From: Verrucomicrobiaceae bacterium
GTDB lineage: Bacteria > Verrucomicrobiota > Verrucomicrobiia > Verrucomicrobiales > Verrucomicrobiaceae
NCBI GenBank assembly: GCA_015075365.1
Contig: JABTUN010000002.1
Coordinates: 434,001-498,000 of the forward strand
Length of the DNA: 64,000 nt
Direction of reading: 5' to 3'
Shown here: piece by piece, positions 7,953 through 16,517 of the stretch
How positions within the stretch are numbered: the stretch's first letter is position 1
Layout of the letters: every line of letters starts with the position of its first letter
Notes under the pieces: generated by a model
What the model saw: only the letters and a program-made list of their open reading frames with translations
Database searches by the model: none
Told to the model about the DNA's origin: nothing
Position numbers and translations under genes: made by a program

Positions 7953-8591
7953 ATGTCGTCCCATGATCCCATCTCGGCTGTCAGCTACGCATATGACTCA
8001 GCGGAAGAGTCCCACATGCACCGGTATTTTGTACCACCCATCCTGGATGCAGTCACGCGGCTGAGGCCGGTGGATGTGCTAGATTATGGCTGCGGAAACG
8101 GCGCCCTGTGCCGCGCACTTGTGCAACAGGGCGTCAAAGGCGTGGCAGGCATGGATCCTAGCGAGTCTGGCATCCAACAGGCAATTCGAAATTGTCCCGG
8201 GGCCCGCTTCATCAATCACTCGGTGTACGAACCGTTGCCCGCGGAGTTTCGGGGCATGTTTGACCTGGTCATCTCCACTGAGGTGGTGGAGCATCTCTAC
8301 GCTCCGAGAGCGCTTCCTGAGCGCGTCCAGGAAGCCCTCAAACCCGGCGGCAGCGTGATCGTCACCACCCCCTATCACGGTTACCTGAAAAACCTGGCCA
8401 TCTGCCTGCTCAACAAGTGGGATTCTCATCACAGCGTGTTTTGGGATCATGGACACATCAAGTTTTGGTCACGGAACACACTTCGCCAACTGTTTGAAGA
8501 GGCAGGCTTCGAGTTCGTCCGCTTCCAGGGGTTGGGCCGCTTTCCGTGGCTTTGGATGACCATGTTGATGGAATTCCGTCTGAAACCTTGA
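7953..8591 (+). CDS. Class I SAM-dependent methyltransferase (UbiG-like)
   Basis: A 212-aa methyltransferase with SAM motif VDVLDYGCGNGALCRALV (about residues 40-57), GMDPSESGIQQA, DLVISTEVVEHLYAPRALPERV and LKPGGSVIVTTPYHGYLKNL. The combination is typical of UbiG/Methyltransf_23 enzymes common in capsule and O-antigen loci. The terminal part (GHIKFWSRNTLRQLFEEAGF) is also standard. It starts 13 bases after the glycosyltransferase and is followed within 10 bases by another methyltransferase, so all three are probably cotranscribed. Substrate not deducible. Confidence 0.87.
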   Translation: MSSHDPISAVSYAYDSAEESHMHRYFVPPILDAVTRLRPVDVLDYGCGNGALCRALVQQGVKGVAGMDPSESGIQQAIRNCPGARFINHSVYEPLPAEFRGMFDLVISTEVVEHLYAPRALPERVQEALKPGGSVIVTTPYHGYLKNLAICLLNKWDSHHSVFWDHGHIKFWSRNTLRQLFEEAGFEFVRFQGLGRFPWLWMTMLMEFRLKP

Positions 8592-8601
8592 CACTCCCAT
8601 C

Positions 8602-9627
8602 ATGCCTGAATTGCCTCCATTGGACGAACTACTGGCTTGTCCGGTCGATGGAACGCCGCTTATGCGGGAGGGGGACGCGTGGGTGAGCGCGGCCGGCCGC
8701 CGCTATCCGACCGTTCAGGGCATCCCTGTGCTCTTTCGCCCGGATGCCACGGACACGCTTTCCGCCATGGCCCAGTCCCGCGCGCTGGCGGCGGGCGTGG
8801 ATGCCACCGATCCATGGTGTGTGGACACCCTGGGGCTGAATGAGGAGCAGAAAGCGCCGCTGCTGGAGGCGCTACGCCGTGGCGGGAACGCCGTGGACCC
8901 GGTGGTGGCCCAGATGATCGCCGCCACCTGCGGGAACCTTTATCTTGGCCTCGTCGGCAGGCTGCCGCGCTATCCGGTTCCCAACTTCCGTCTCAAAAAC
9001 GGCGCGGGCCGCGTGCTGGTGGACCTGGGCTGCAACTGGGGCCGCTGGTGCCTCGCGGCGGCTCAGGAGGGCTTCTCTGTCATCGGTGTGGATCCGCAGA
9101 TCGGCGCGGTGCTGGCAGCGCGGCGCGTGGCGCGGCAGCTTGGCATCCAGGCGCACTTCATCTGCGCGGACGCCCGCCACCTGCCCCTGCGCGCCGGTTC
9201 GGCGGATGTCATCTTTTCCTACAGTGTCATCCAGCATCTCTCCCGGGACGATGTGGCAAAGGTGATCGAGACGGCCAACCGCGTGATGAAGCCGGGAGCA
9301 CGTCTGTTTGTGCAGATGCCGAATGTGATGGGGCCGCGCTGCTTTTATCAATGGGCGCGGCGCGGTTTCAACGACGGCACCGGTTTCAATGTGCGCTACT
9401 GGACGCTCGGCCAGCTTCGCGAAGCCTTTGGCCGGATTGGCTCCACCGGCTTTGAGATCGACTGCTTTTTCGGCATCGGCCTCCAGCCGAGCGACGCGGA
9501 CCTCATGCCATTGAGATGGCGCGTCCTGCTGTCTGTGTCGGAAACCCTGCGGAAACTGGAGGGCATCGTACCCGGCCTGCCGTGGCTGGCGGACAGCGTG
9601 TATGTGGATGTGATGAAGAAGGCATGA
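8602..9627 (+). CDS. Class I SAM-dependent methyltransferase with N-terminal Trm112-like segment
   Basis: A 341-aa protein. Residues about 10-45 (LLACPVDGTPL then GRRYPTVQGIPVLFRPD) resemble the Trm112/YcaR zinc-ribbon-like module often fused to methyltransferases, but only one cysteine is left, so it probably does not bind zinc. The catalytic domain has VLVDLGCNWGRWCLAA (about residues 139-154), VIGVDPQIGAVLAARR, FICADARHLPLRAGSADVIFSYSVIQHL and VMKPGARLFVQMPN. The stop overlaps the next start (ATGA). It likely modifies a glycan or lipid intermediate (context inference). Confidence 0.85.
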   Translation: MPELPPLDELLACPVDGTPLMREGDAWVSAAGRRYPTVQGIPVLFRPDATDTLSAMAQSRALAAGVDATDPWCVDTLGLNEEQKAPLLEALRRGGNAVDPVVAQMIAATCGNLYLGLVGRLPRYPVPNFRLKNGAGRVLVDLGCNWGRWCLAAAQEGFSVIGVDPQIGAVLAARRVARQLGIQAHFICADARHLPLRAGSADVIFSYSVIQHLSRDDVAKVIETANRVMKPGARLFVQMPNVMGPRCFYQWARRGFNDGTGFNVRYWTLGQLREAFGRIGSTGFEIDCFFGIGLQPSDADLMPLRWRVLLSVSETLRKLEGIVPGLPWLADSVYVDVMKKA

Positions 9628-10829
9628 ACGGGGTGGCGTTGGCTTACGCGGGGGTGCATCAGATTTTCCAGCTCGCGCTGGCGGCGCATGAGATTGGAGA
9701 ATTGGAGGGGTTGTTCTGCTCCATCATCGATGGCCCGGGGAAGTGGGGACGCCGGCTTGCCAGATGGGTGCCGCCGGGCACGGCGAGGCCGCTGGGATCA
9801 CCTGCGCTGCCTGAGGAGCGTGTGATGGAGTTCCCCTGGCCCATGCTGGCCAACCGTCTTGCCAGCCGCTTGCTCCCTGGTCGTCACAGCGATCATTTGC
9901 GGAGCAATTCGTGGTTTGACCGCCAGGCGGCACGCTGGCTCGGCGGCAGCAACGCGCGTGTCTTTGTCGGCGGAGAGACCTGCGCGCTCGAAAGCCTTCG
10001 CGCCGCGGAGCTCAAAGGCATGAAACGGGTGCTGGACTGTCCAGGCGTGCCATCAGCGGCGCTCGACGAGGAGGCCCTCAAGGCGGCCGCGACCTTTGGT
10101 GTGGGCATCGCCACCAGCTCCAACAGTCCTGCGATGCAGCAGCGGAAGAAAGCGGAGCTAGAACTGGCCGATCTCGTTCTATGCTGCTCCGAATTCCAGC
10201 GGGACAAGCTCATGGCCCTGCATCCGCACCTGCGGCGCGCCGAGGTGCTGCCGCTGTGGACGGATGTGGACTTCTGGCGTCCCTGCGCGGCTGAACGATC
10301 CTTTTCCCGGCCGGGTGAGCCGCTCCGGATCATTTACGCCGGTGCCACCAGCCTGCGCAAAGGCATCCCCTACCTGCTGGAGGCCGTGCAACCCATCGGC
10401 GATGCCGTGGAACTGACCCTTGTTGGCGGTATCAGCGCCGAAATGACAGCGGTGCTGCCGCGCTATCGCAGGCACCGGCATCTGCCTTATGTCTCCAAAC
10501 CAGAGTTACGAAAACTGTATGCGCACCACGACCTGCTGGTGATGCCCACTCTAGGCGACTCGTTTGGATTTGTCACCCTGGAGGCCATGGCCTCCGGCAT
10601 GCCGGTGGTCACCAGCCGTCATGCGGGCGCGCCCGTGCCGGACGAGTCCTGGCGCGTGCCCGCCCATGACGCGGAGGCCATCCGGGCGCGCGTGGAACAC
10701 TATCTGGAGGACCGTCCCCGGCTGGCGGAGGATGGAGAACGCGCCGCCGCATTCGCCGCTGGCTTCCGTCCAGAAAATTATCGCGCGCGCGCCGCCGCGT
10801 TGTTCACCGAACTGCTCTCCGGCTCATGA
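9624..10829 (+). CDS. Glycosyltransferase (GT4-like)
   Basis: A 401-aa GT-B glycosyltransferase. The donor-binding half shows PLRIIYAGATSLRKGIPYLLEAV, VELTLVGGISAEM, HLPYVSKPELRKLYAHHDLLVMPT and GDSFGFVTLEAMASGMPVVTS, the last holding the acidic donor-sugar motif. The ATG at 9624 overlaps the upstream stop, which sets the start; a longer reading would run over 100 bases into the methyltransferase. The stop in turn overlaps the next ATG, giving a chain of coupled genes. Confidence 0.88.
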   Translation: MNGVALAYAGVHQIFQLALAAHEIGELEGLFCSIIDGPGKWGRRLARWVPPGTARPLGSPALPEERVMEFPWPMLANRLASRLLPGRHSDHLRSNSWFDRQAARWLGGSNARVFVGGETCALESLRAAELKGMKRVLDCPGVPSAALDEEALKAAATFGVGIATSSNSPAMQQRKKAELELADLVLCCSEFQRDKLMALHPHLRRAEVLPLWTDVDFWRPCAAERSFSRPGEPLRIIYAGATSLRKGIPYLLEAVQPIGDAVELTLVGGISAEMTAVLPRYRRHRHLPYVSKPELRKLYAHHDLLVMPTLGDSFGFVTLEAMASGMPVVTSRHAGAPVPDESWRVPAHDAEAIRARVEHYLEDRPRLAEDGERAAAFAAGFRPENYRARAAALFTELLSGS

Positions 10830-11914
10830 ACATCCTGCAAATCCTCCCGCGTGTGCCACCAGCCGTCTGCGGCATTGCAGACTACGCCTGGGGCATCGCC
10901 CGCGGCCTGCGGGACCAGCACGATATTCACAGCCGTTTCCTCTCCGCCGGCACGAGCTGGACCGAACCCGCGGGGACGCCGGAATTTCCAGTGAACCGCC
11001 TCGCCATGCTCTCCACGCCCGCCTTGGTGGAGTTGGTGAAAGCCTCCACCGATGACACGCAGGCGCTTGTTCTGCACCTGTCGCCCTATGGCTTTCAAAA
11101 GCGCGCCGTGCCGTTCTGGCTGGCTTCCGCGTGGCGGCAGATCGCCCGCCTGCCGAAGCGCCCGAGGATGATCACCATGTTCCATGAGTTGTATGCCACC
11201 GGCTCCGTCCGCAGCTCCGCCTTCTGGCTTCAGCCGTTGCAGAAACAGGTGCTGCGCGTGGTGGCGCGCGCCTCGGACGCGCTGCGCACCAACCGCCAGC
11301 CCTACGCGGACTGGCTGTTGGGAATCCGCGGTCTGCGCGCGCCCGAGGTGGAGGTCATGCCGGTCTATTCCAACTTCGGCGAGCCGGAGACACTGCCGTC
11401 CTGGCAGGAACGGGAGCCTTCCATGGCCATGTTTGCCTGGGGCATCCACAGCGGGGAATCCCTTGAGGAGACCGTGGCCCGGGCGGCCGCCTGCTGCCGG
11501 AAATTTGGCATGACAGGCTTGCACCTCCTGGGCTGCAAGCAGGACCTGGACGATTCCAGCCTCGGGGTGAAGATCACGCGCCATGGTTTTCTGGAGGCTG
11601 CCGCCATCTCCCGGCTGCTGCTGTCCTGTCGCATGGCCTACACCGCCTACAGCCCGGAGCACTTCGGCAAGTCCACGCTCGTGGCCGCCTTTGCAGCACA
11701 CGGTCTGGCCCTCGTCACCCAGGGCAGGACACCGGTCCTGCCGGACGGCCTGCGTGAAGGCGTGGAGCTGCTGCATGAGCGCACCCTGCCCGGCACGGTG
11801 CGGTCCTCCGAATTGGAAACCATCGCGCGGAGCCTTCGCTCCTGGTATGACACGCATTCCCTGAAGGCCAACGTGCAAAGCTACGCCTCCCAGATAAAAT
11901 CCCTGTACGCATGA
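10826..11914 (+). CDS. Putative glycosyltransferase, divergent GT4-like
   Basis: A 362-aa protein starting MNILQILPRVPPAVCGIADYAWGIARGL, a typical N-terminus of GT4 enzymes (cf. the P-x-x-G-G/C-I-A-D-Y motif). The C-terminal half keeps only a weakened donor region (SPEHFGKSTLVAAFAAHGLALVT) in place of the usual E-x7-E motif, and the expected R/K-containing strand motif is not obvious. It may be a glycosyltransferase with unusual donor binding or a non-catalytic partner. Overlaps both neighbours by 4 bases (ATGA), so it belongs firmly to the glycan operon. Confidence 0.65.
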   Translation: MNILQILPRVPPAVCGIADYAWGIARGLRDQHDIHSRFLSAGTSWTEPAGTPEFPVNRLAMLSTPALVELVKASTDDTQALVLHLSPYGFQKRAVPFWLASAWRQIARLPKRPRMITMFHELYATGSVRSSAFWLQPLQKQVLRVVARASDALRTNRQPYADWLLGIRGLRAPEVEVMPVYSNFGEPETLPSWQEREPSMAMFAWGIHSGESLEETVARAAACCRKFGMTGLHLLGCKQDLDDSSLGVKITRHGFLEAAAISRLLLSCRMAYTAYSPEHFGKSTLVAAFAAHGLALVTQGRTPVLPDGLREGVELLHERTLPGTVRSSELETIARSLRSWYDTHSLKANVQSYASQIKSLYA

Positions 11915-12537
11915 CCCTCCTCCAGCAGCTCTGGCGCGGACGGGACCGTTTTCCTTTGGGCGGTCGTGCCTGGTGTCGTGCCTGGGCCAAGCGCCTGCTG
12001 CAAATGCCGAGCCTGCTGAAACAGTGGCGTTACCATGCCTCCCTGCGCGCAGCGGGTGCCCGTGTGGATGCCACGGCCTTCTTCTCAGACACCTCCACGA
12101 TCTCCGGCAGGCTGGACATGCTGGAGGTTGGCTCTGGAAGTTTCATCGGTCGCGCGGAGCTTTCTGTGCATGCAAGCCTGAAGATCGGATCGAACGTCTG
12201 CATCAACGATGGCGCCAAGGTTCTCACCGCCAGCCACGACGTGCTTGATCCTGAATGGCGCACCGTGGCCCGGCCCATCGTGATCGCGGACCACGCCTGG
12301 ATCGCCACCAACGCCCTGATCCTCCCCGGTGTGAGCATCGGCCGCGGCGCGGTGGTCGCCGCCGGGGCCGTGGTGGCCAGGGATGTGCCCGCAGGCCGAA
12401 TTGTGGCTGGTAATCCAGCCCGTTTGCTCGACAAATGCAGGCCAGAGCTTTTGTGCTACTCCCCGACTGCCTCGCTCGCCCTCTTCCGTGCGTGGCATTC
12501 CGGCCCGCCTCCTGTCACGCCCACAGACCTATCCTGA
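11911..12537 (+). CDS. Hexapeptide-repeat acyltransferase (WcaF/LacA-like)
   Basis: A 208-aa left-handed beta-helix acetyltransferase that probably O-acetylates a sugar using acetyl-CoA. The hexapeptide rungs run from about residue 60 to 170 (LEVGSGSFIGRAELSV, LKIGSNVCINDGAKVL, RPIVIADHAWIATNAL, LPGVSIGRGAVVAAGAVV), with the catalytic-type His in TASHD and the CoA-end motif RIVAGNPARLL. A basic N-terminal extension of about 45 residues precedes the helix. Coupled by ATGA to the preceding gene. Confidence 0.88.
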   Translation: MTLLQQLWRGRDRFPLGGRAWCRAWAKRLLQMPSLLKQWRYHASLRAAGARVDATAFFSDTSTISGRLDMLEVGSGSFIGRAELSVHASLKIGSNVCINDGAKVLTASHDVLDPEWRTVARPIVIADHAWIATNALILPGVSIGRGAVVAAGAVVARDVPAGRIVAGNPARLLDKCRPELLCYSPTASLALFRAWHSGPPPVTPTDLS

Positions 12538-12539
12538 GC

Positions 12540-13976
12540 ATGCCCATGATGCCCTTTCTTGCCGCCGCCATCCCGCTTCACACCCTCCTCTACATCGGGG
12601 CTGGTGTGGCAACGATCATCATCATGTGGTCGTTCAGCCACTGGCGGGCCGCGGTGAAGGTGGCGCTGGTGATCGCCCTCCTCGAAGGAGCCCTGCGCAA
12701 ATGGGTCTTCCCGCAGGGGCAGGAGTTGATGTATTTCCTCAAGGACGTGTTCCTCGTCGGGGCCTACCTGCGCTTTTTCCTGGCCCCGGGCATGGAGGTT
12801 CGCGCCAACAAGCTGCGCGCGCCCTACATCATGGTCGTGGTCTGCTGCATGTTCCTGATGCCGGCCGCTCTCAATCCCAACATCAACTCCACGCTGCTGG
12901 CCGCCTATGGCGTGAAGATCTATGTCTTCTACCTGCCGCTCATGTTCATGATGCCCTATCTTTTCTGGACGAAAGAGGAGATGGTGCGCCAGGTCACCTG
13001 GTATGCCCTCATTGCCATCCCCATCGGCCTGCTCGGTGTCGCCCAGTGGCGTGCAGGCGGCTTTAGCTGGCTGAATGTGTATGCGGACCAGACGGCCATG
13101 GACCAGACCGGTGCCACCACCTTCGGCTTCGGTGAACGCGTGCGCATCACCGGCACCTTCTCCTACATCACCGGCCACACCACGTTCGTCATTTTCTTTT
13201 CTGCAATTACCCTGGCCGTGCTCTCCCTGGCGGAAGCAAAGCACAAATGGCTGCTCATGTCTGTCAGCCTGCCGCTCATCCTCGGCAACGCCCTGATGGG
13301 CGGCTCCCGCGCCTCGCTCTTCTCGATTGGACTTGTCTTTGTCGGATTCGCGCTGGCCGCCTTTTCCGGACGCATCGGCAGCAACAAGAACTACACCTCC
13401 ATGCTCATGGGCGGCATTGCCATCTGTGCCGCTGGCGGCCTTTACTTCTTTGGCGAGGCCCTGCTGCACTGGCAGACGCGGTACAAGACAGCCGGAGACT
13501 CGGTGGCGGATCGTGTCATCGGCATGCCACTCAAGGCCATGCAGATGGGGTTTAGCGACGCCGGATTCAACGGCTACGGCATTGGTGCCACCCACCCGGC
13601 GCCTGAAGCCATCCGCCGCAGGCTGGGAATCCCCGCTCCGAAACGCAAAGCTCCGGTGTTCGACACGGAGATGGGCCAGGTGCTGGCAGAGCTGGGCATC
13701 TTTGGCTTCGGCGCGTGGTACTGGATGCGCATCGCGATCATTTTCACCTTGATCGGTGCCTACCTGAAATGCCCGCCAGGGGCCGCACGCCCCTTCATCC
13801 TCGCTGCCATCCTTATCAGCGTTCCCTACCTCCTGCTCTCGGTGGTCCTCAACCACACCGCCAACATCCTCCTTTGGGCGCTGACCGGCCTCGGCTTCAT
13901 TCCCCTGCTGGAACCCGCCAAGGTTCGACGGCAGGTTCCTGTGCCAAGAAATCTGGCGGCTGCCCGCCGGGCCTGA
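12540..13976 (+). CDS. O-antigen polymerase/ligase-like membrane protein (Wzy/WaaL type)
   Basis: A 478-aa integral membrane protein with about 10-12 hydrophobic segments beginning PLHTLLYIGAGVATIIIMW. A long hydrophilic loop (about residues 300-400: WQTRYKTAGDSVADRVIG, GYGIGATHPAPEA and FDTEMGQVLAELGIFGFG) lies before the last helices, where Wzy_C/O-antigen ligase proteins carry their active loop; the G-x-G near an E-x-x-x-x-L-x-E-x-G motif is typical. It would polymerise or transfer the repeat unit on the periplasmic face. Polymerase versus ligase cannot be told from sequence alone. Confidence 0.75.
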   Translation: MPMMPFLAAAIPLHTLLYIGAGVATIIIMWSFSHWRAAVKVALVIALLEGALRKWVFPQGQELMYFLKDVFLVGAYLRFFLAPGMEVRANKLRAPYIMVVVCCMFLMPAALNPNINSTLLAAYGVKIYVFYLPLMFMMPYLFWTKEEMVRQVTWYALIAIPIGLLGVAQWRAGGFSWLNVYADQTAMDQTGATTFGFGERVRITGTFSYITGHTTFVIFFSAITLAVLSLAEAKHKWLLMSVSLPLILGNALMGGSRASLFSIGLVFVGFALAAFSGRIGSNKNYTSMLMGGIAICAAGGLYFFGEALLHWQTRYKTAGDSVADRVIGMPLKAMQMGFSDAGFNGYGIGATHPAPEAIRRRLGIPAPKRKAPVFDTEMGQVLAELGIFGFGAWYWMRIAIIFTLIGAYLKCPPGAARPFILAAILISVPYLLLSVVLNHTANILLWALTGLGFIPLLEPAKVRRQVPVPRNLAAARRA

Positions 13977-14010
13977 GTCCTTGAACGCCCTCTCCCACGA
14001 TCGCACCTGC

Positions 14011-14904
14011 ATGGCGGTTCCAGCCCCGATCAGTGTCATCATCCCCGCCTGGAGGCGCATGGATGCGCTGCGCAAAACCCTCCGCGTCATTCTCGCCTGT
14101 GATCCCGCGCCTGATGAGATCCTGGTGCATGTGGACGGCGGTGAAACAGGCGTCATGCAGATGCTGGAGACCGAGTTCCCCGGCGTGATCGTGCTGCGTA
14201 GCGAGACCCTGTTGGGCCCGGGCGGCTCGCGGAACCGGCTCATCGCCGCCGCCCGTCACGATTGGGTGGCGAATTTCGATGATGACTCTTTTCCCCGGCA
14301 CAGCGATTACTTCGCCCGCGTGCTGGACACCGCCGCCCGTTTCCCCGACGCCGCGATCATCAGCGCGGCCAGCATGGAGTCGGAATGGCGGCACCCGGAG
14401 TTCCTGCACCTGGCCGTGGCCTCCGGTTGTGGTTGTGTGTTCAACAAAACCTGGTTTGGCAAAACCACGGGATTCGTGCCGCTGCCCGTGGCCTACTCCA
14501 TGGAGGAGGTGGATGTAAGCCTCCAATTATGCGCCCAGGGCGGCCTGATCGTGCATGATCCCTTTTTGCGGGTGCTCCATGACCGCGTGCTGCCCTCCAC
14601 TGTGGACGCGGTGACCAATGCCCATGTGATGGCCAACACCGCCTTGTTTGCCTACCTGCGCTACCCGCAGTGGTTGTGGGTAGTCGGGGTCTGGCAGGTG
14701 CTGTACCGCGTCTTCTACTGCCTCGCCCATGGCTGGACGGCGGGATTGCTGGACGGGCTGCGCATGATCCCGGACTTCCTGGCCCGGCACCGTCACCACC
14801 GTCGGGATGTGACGAGCCCCGCGCTGCTGCGCTGGCTGTTGCTGCGCCGCCGCCATGTCTCCCTGGGCCACACCGTGCCGCTTCCCACCACCCATTTCAC
14901 ATGA
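14011..14904 (+). CDS. Glycosyltransferase family 2
   Basis: A 297-aa GT-A glycosyltransferase: SVIIPAWRRMDALRKTLRVIL at the N-terminus, DEILVHVDGG, PGGSRNRLIAAARHDWVANFDDDSFP (metal-binding Asp cluster) and YSMEEVDVSLQLCAQG in the acceptor part. It lacks membrane segments except a hydrophobic stretch near residues 220-240. ATG at 14011 gives a canonical family start; a TTG at 13981 would add 10 residues. Its stop overlaps the ATG of the FkbM gene that follows. Confidence 0.9.
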   Translation: MAVPAPISVIIPAWRRMDALRKTLRVILACDPAPDEILVHVDGGETGVMQMLETEFPGVIVLRSETLLGPGGSRNRLIAAARHDWVANFDDDSFPRHSDYFARVLDTAARFPDAAIISAASMESEWRHPEFLHLAVASGCGCVFNKTWFGKTTGFVPLPVAYSMEEVDVSLQLCAQGGLIVHDPFLRVLHDRVLPSTVDAVTNAHVMANTALFAYLRYPQWLWVVGVWQVLYRVFYCLAHGWTAGLLDGLRMIPDFLARHRHHRRDVTSPALLRWLLLRRRHVSLGHTVPLPTTHFT

Positions 14905-15665
14905 GCCTGCTGCAACGAATGGTCCGCCGACTCTATCCCCATGGGGCCACCCGCACCGTGCTGCGTGGCCCGCTGCGCGGCATGAAGTTTCAGGTCATCA
15001 ACGGCATGGGCGCCACCTACGCGCTGGGCGTGGATTTCATGAACCTGAAATTCCTCGGCCCCAGACTACGGCCGGGCATGGTCGTGTACGACGTGGGAGG
15101 AAACTGCGGCCAGATGGCGCTGTTTTTCAGCCGCTTCGTTGGTCCGTCCGGTCGCGTCATCACCTTTGAACCGGTGCCGGAGAACTTTGCCCGTTTGTGC
15201 GGCAATCTCCAGCTCAACACCCTGACCAACGTCGAGGCACTGGAGACGGCGGTGGGGGCCGATCAGGAGACCAAGTCCTTTTGCTACGACACCAGCCACC
15301 ACACCATGGGCACCTTCACCGATTCCATGGTCAAGCTGCACACCTGGGAGAAAACCATCACCGTCCCCTGCACCACGCTGGATGCCGCATGGCAGGCGGG
15401 CCGCCCTGCCCCTGACATGATCAAAATCGATGTCGAGGGCGCGGGAGGCGCGGTCATCCAGGGAGCCACCCGCCTGATCACGGAAAACCTGCCCGGGATC
15501 TATTTTGAAATTCATGCCGCCGATGAAGACGCTCCTGAGCTTCAAGCCCTTCGTCTGCTGCGCGAGCGCTGGAGATACGAGATCACCGACCTCAACGGCA
15601 CGCTCCAGGACCAGTTCGGGCCTATGTGGGGGGCTGCGGTTTGGTGTGAGCCGCCCGCGACATGA
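14901..15665 (+). CDS. FkbM-family methyltransferase 3
   Basis: A 254-aa FkbM methyltransferase with MVVYDVGGNCGQMALFFSRFVG (SAM site, about residues 56-77), VITFEPVPENFARLCGNLQLN, VPCTTLDAAW and PDMIKIDVEGAGGAVIQGA. The last motif is the FkbM hallmark. Both ends overlap neighbours by ATGA, forming a GT2-FkbM-FkbM translationally coupled block. Predicted to O-methylate the residue added by a nearby transferase (inference). Confidence 0.88.
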   Translation: MSLLQRMVRRLYPHGATRTVLRGPLRGMKFQVINGMGATYALGVDFMNLKFLGPRLRPGMVVYDVGGNCGQMALFFSRFVGPSGRVITFEPVPENFARLCGNLQLNTLTNVEALETAVGADQETKSFCYDTSHHTMGTFTDSMVKLHTWEKTITVPCTTLDAAWQAGRPAPDMIKIDVEGAGGAVIQGATRLITENLPGIYFEIHAADEDAPELQALRLLRERWRYEITDLNGTLQDQFGPMWGAAVWCEPPAT

Positions 15666-16483
15666 TCCGCTCCCTTCTGCATGCCTGGATCGAAGGACGA
15701 CAGGCAGCCGCCCTCGCTTCTGATGCACGTTCCCGCCGGAGGCTGCGGCTGGATTACCTGTGCAGCCGCCTGCTGCGGTTGTGCAGCTTTCCGGGTCTCA
15801 ACCAGCCACGGCAGGTGACGCTCCAAGGACTCCAGCTGCACTACCGCTTCAATCGCGGCGACCTCCAAAGCCTGCGGGAGGTCCTGGTCCTCGACACTTA
15901 CGCGTCCGTCCTGCCATTCAGGCCTTCCACTGTGCTTGATTTGGGCGCAAACATCGGTCTGACCTCCGTCTGGCTTCATTCCCGCCTCCAGGGCAGTCAA
16001 ACCCAGTCCGGCCTGGTCAAACCCAAACAGTTTCTGGCCGTGGAGGCCGTGCCCGCGAATGCATCTGTGGCGCAGACCAATTTCGGAGCCAATCAGGTGC
16101 CTGGGGAGGTGGTCTGCGCCGCCGTGGGACAGCAGACCGGGCAGGCATGGTTCCTTTCACGGCGCGAATCCAACCTAGGCTGCCTTGTGGACCGGGCGAT
16201 GCCAGGAGCGGTGCCCGTTCCTGTGACCAACATCCGGGAACTCCTGGACCGTTTTCCAGGCCGACATGTCGATCTGGTCAAGATGGACATCGAGGGTGCC
16301 GAAGCAGCTCTTCTAGGCCGGGAACTCGACTGGCTTGATACCGTCCAGTCCATGGTGGTCGAATGGCATGATGACCGCGCCGACCCACGCCCTCTGATTG
16401 GCAATGTGGTGGCGGCAGGCTTTGAGCACCAACATGTTAATGAGAAACGGCAGGATAACCTGAGTCTGTTCCAGCGTCGTTAA
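15662..16483 (+). CDS. FkbM-family methyltransferase 4
   Basis: A 273-aa FkbM methyltransferase. Motifs are STVLDLGANIGLTSVWL (about residues 95-111), QFLAVEAVPANASVAQTNF, VPVTNIRELLDRF and VDLVKMDIEGAEAALLGR. The N-terminal 75 residues are Arg-rich with two Cys-Ser pairs and no recognised domain. ATGA overlap with the preceding FkbM gene suggests coordinated expression. It is the fourth FkbM protein of the locus and clearly divergent from the other three. Confidence 0.86.
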   Translation: MIRSLLHAWIEGRQAAALASDARSRRRLRLDYLCSRLLRLCSFPGLNQPRQVTLQGLQLHYRFNRGDLQSLREVLVLDTYASVLPFRPSTVLDLGANIGLTSVWLHSRLQGSQTQSGLVKPKQFLAVEAVPANASVAQTNFGANQVPGEVVCAAVGQQTGQAWFLSRRESNLGCLVDRAMPGAVPVPVTNIRELLDRFPGRHVDLVKMDIEGAEAALLGRELDWLDTVQSMVVEWHDDRADPRPLIGNVVAAGFEHQHVNEKRQDNLSLFQRR

Positions 16484-16517
16484 CGGCATAAAGTCCCGGC
16501 TGCCCCCTCCAATCCCC

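Noticed and set aside
12456..14243. A 595-residue open frame on the minus strand
   Set aside because: It runs opposite to the O-antigen polymerase and GT2 genes, is His/Gly/Gln-rich without motifs, and is a GC-driven shadow.
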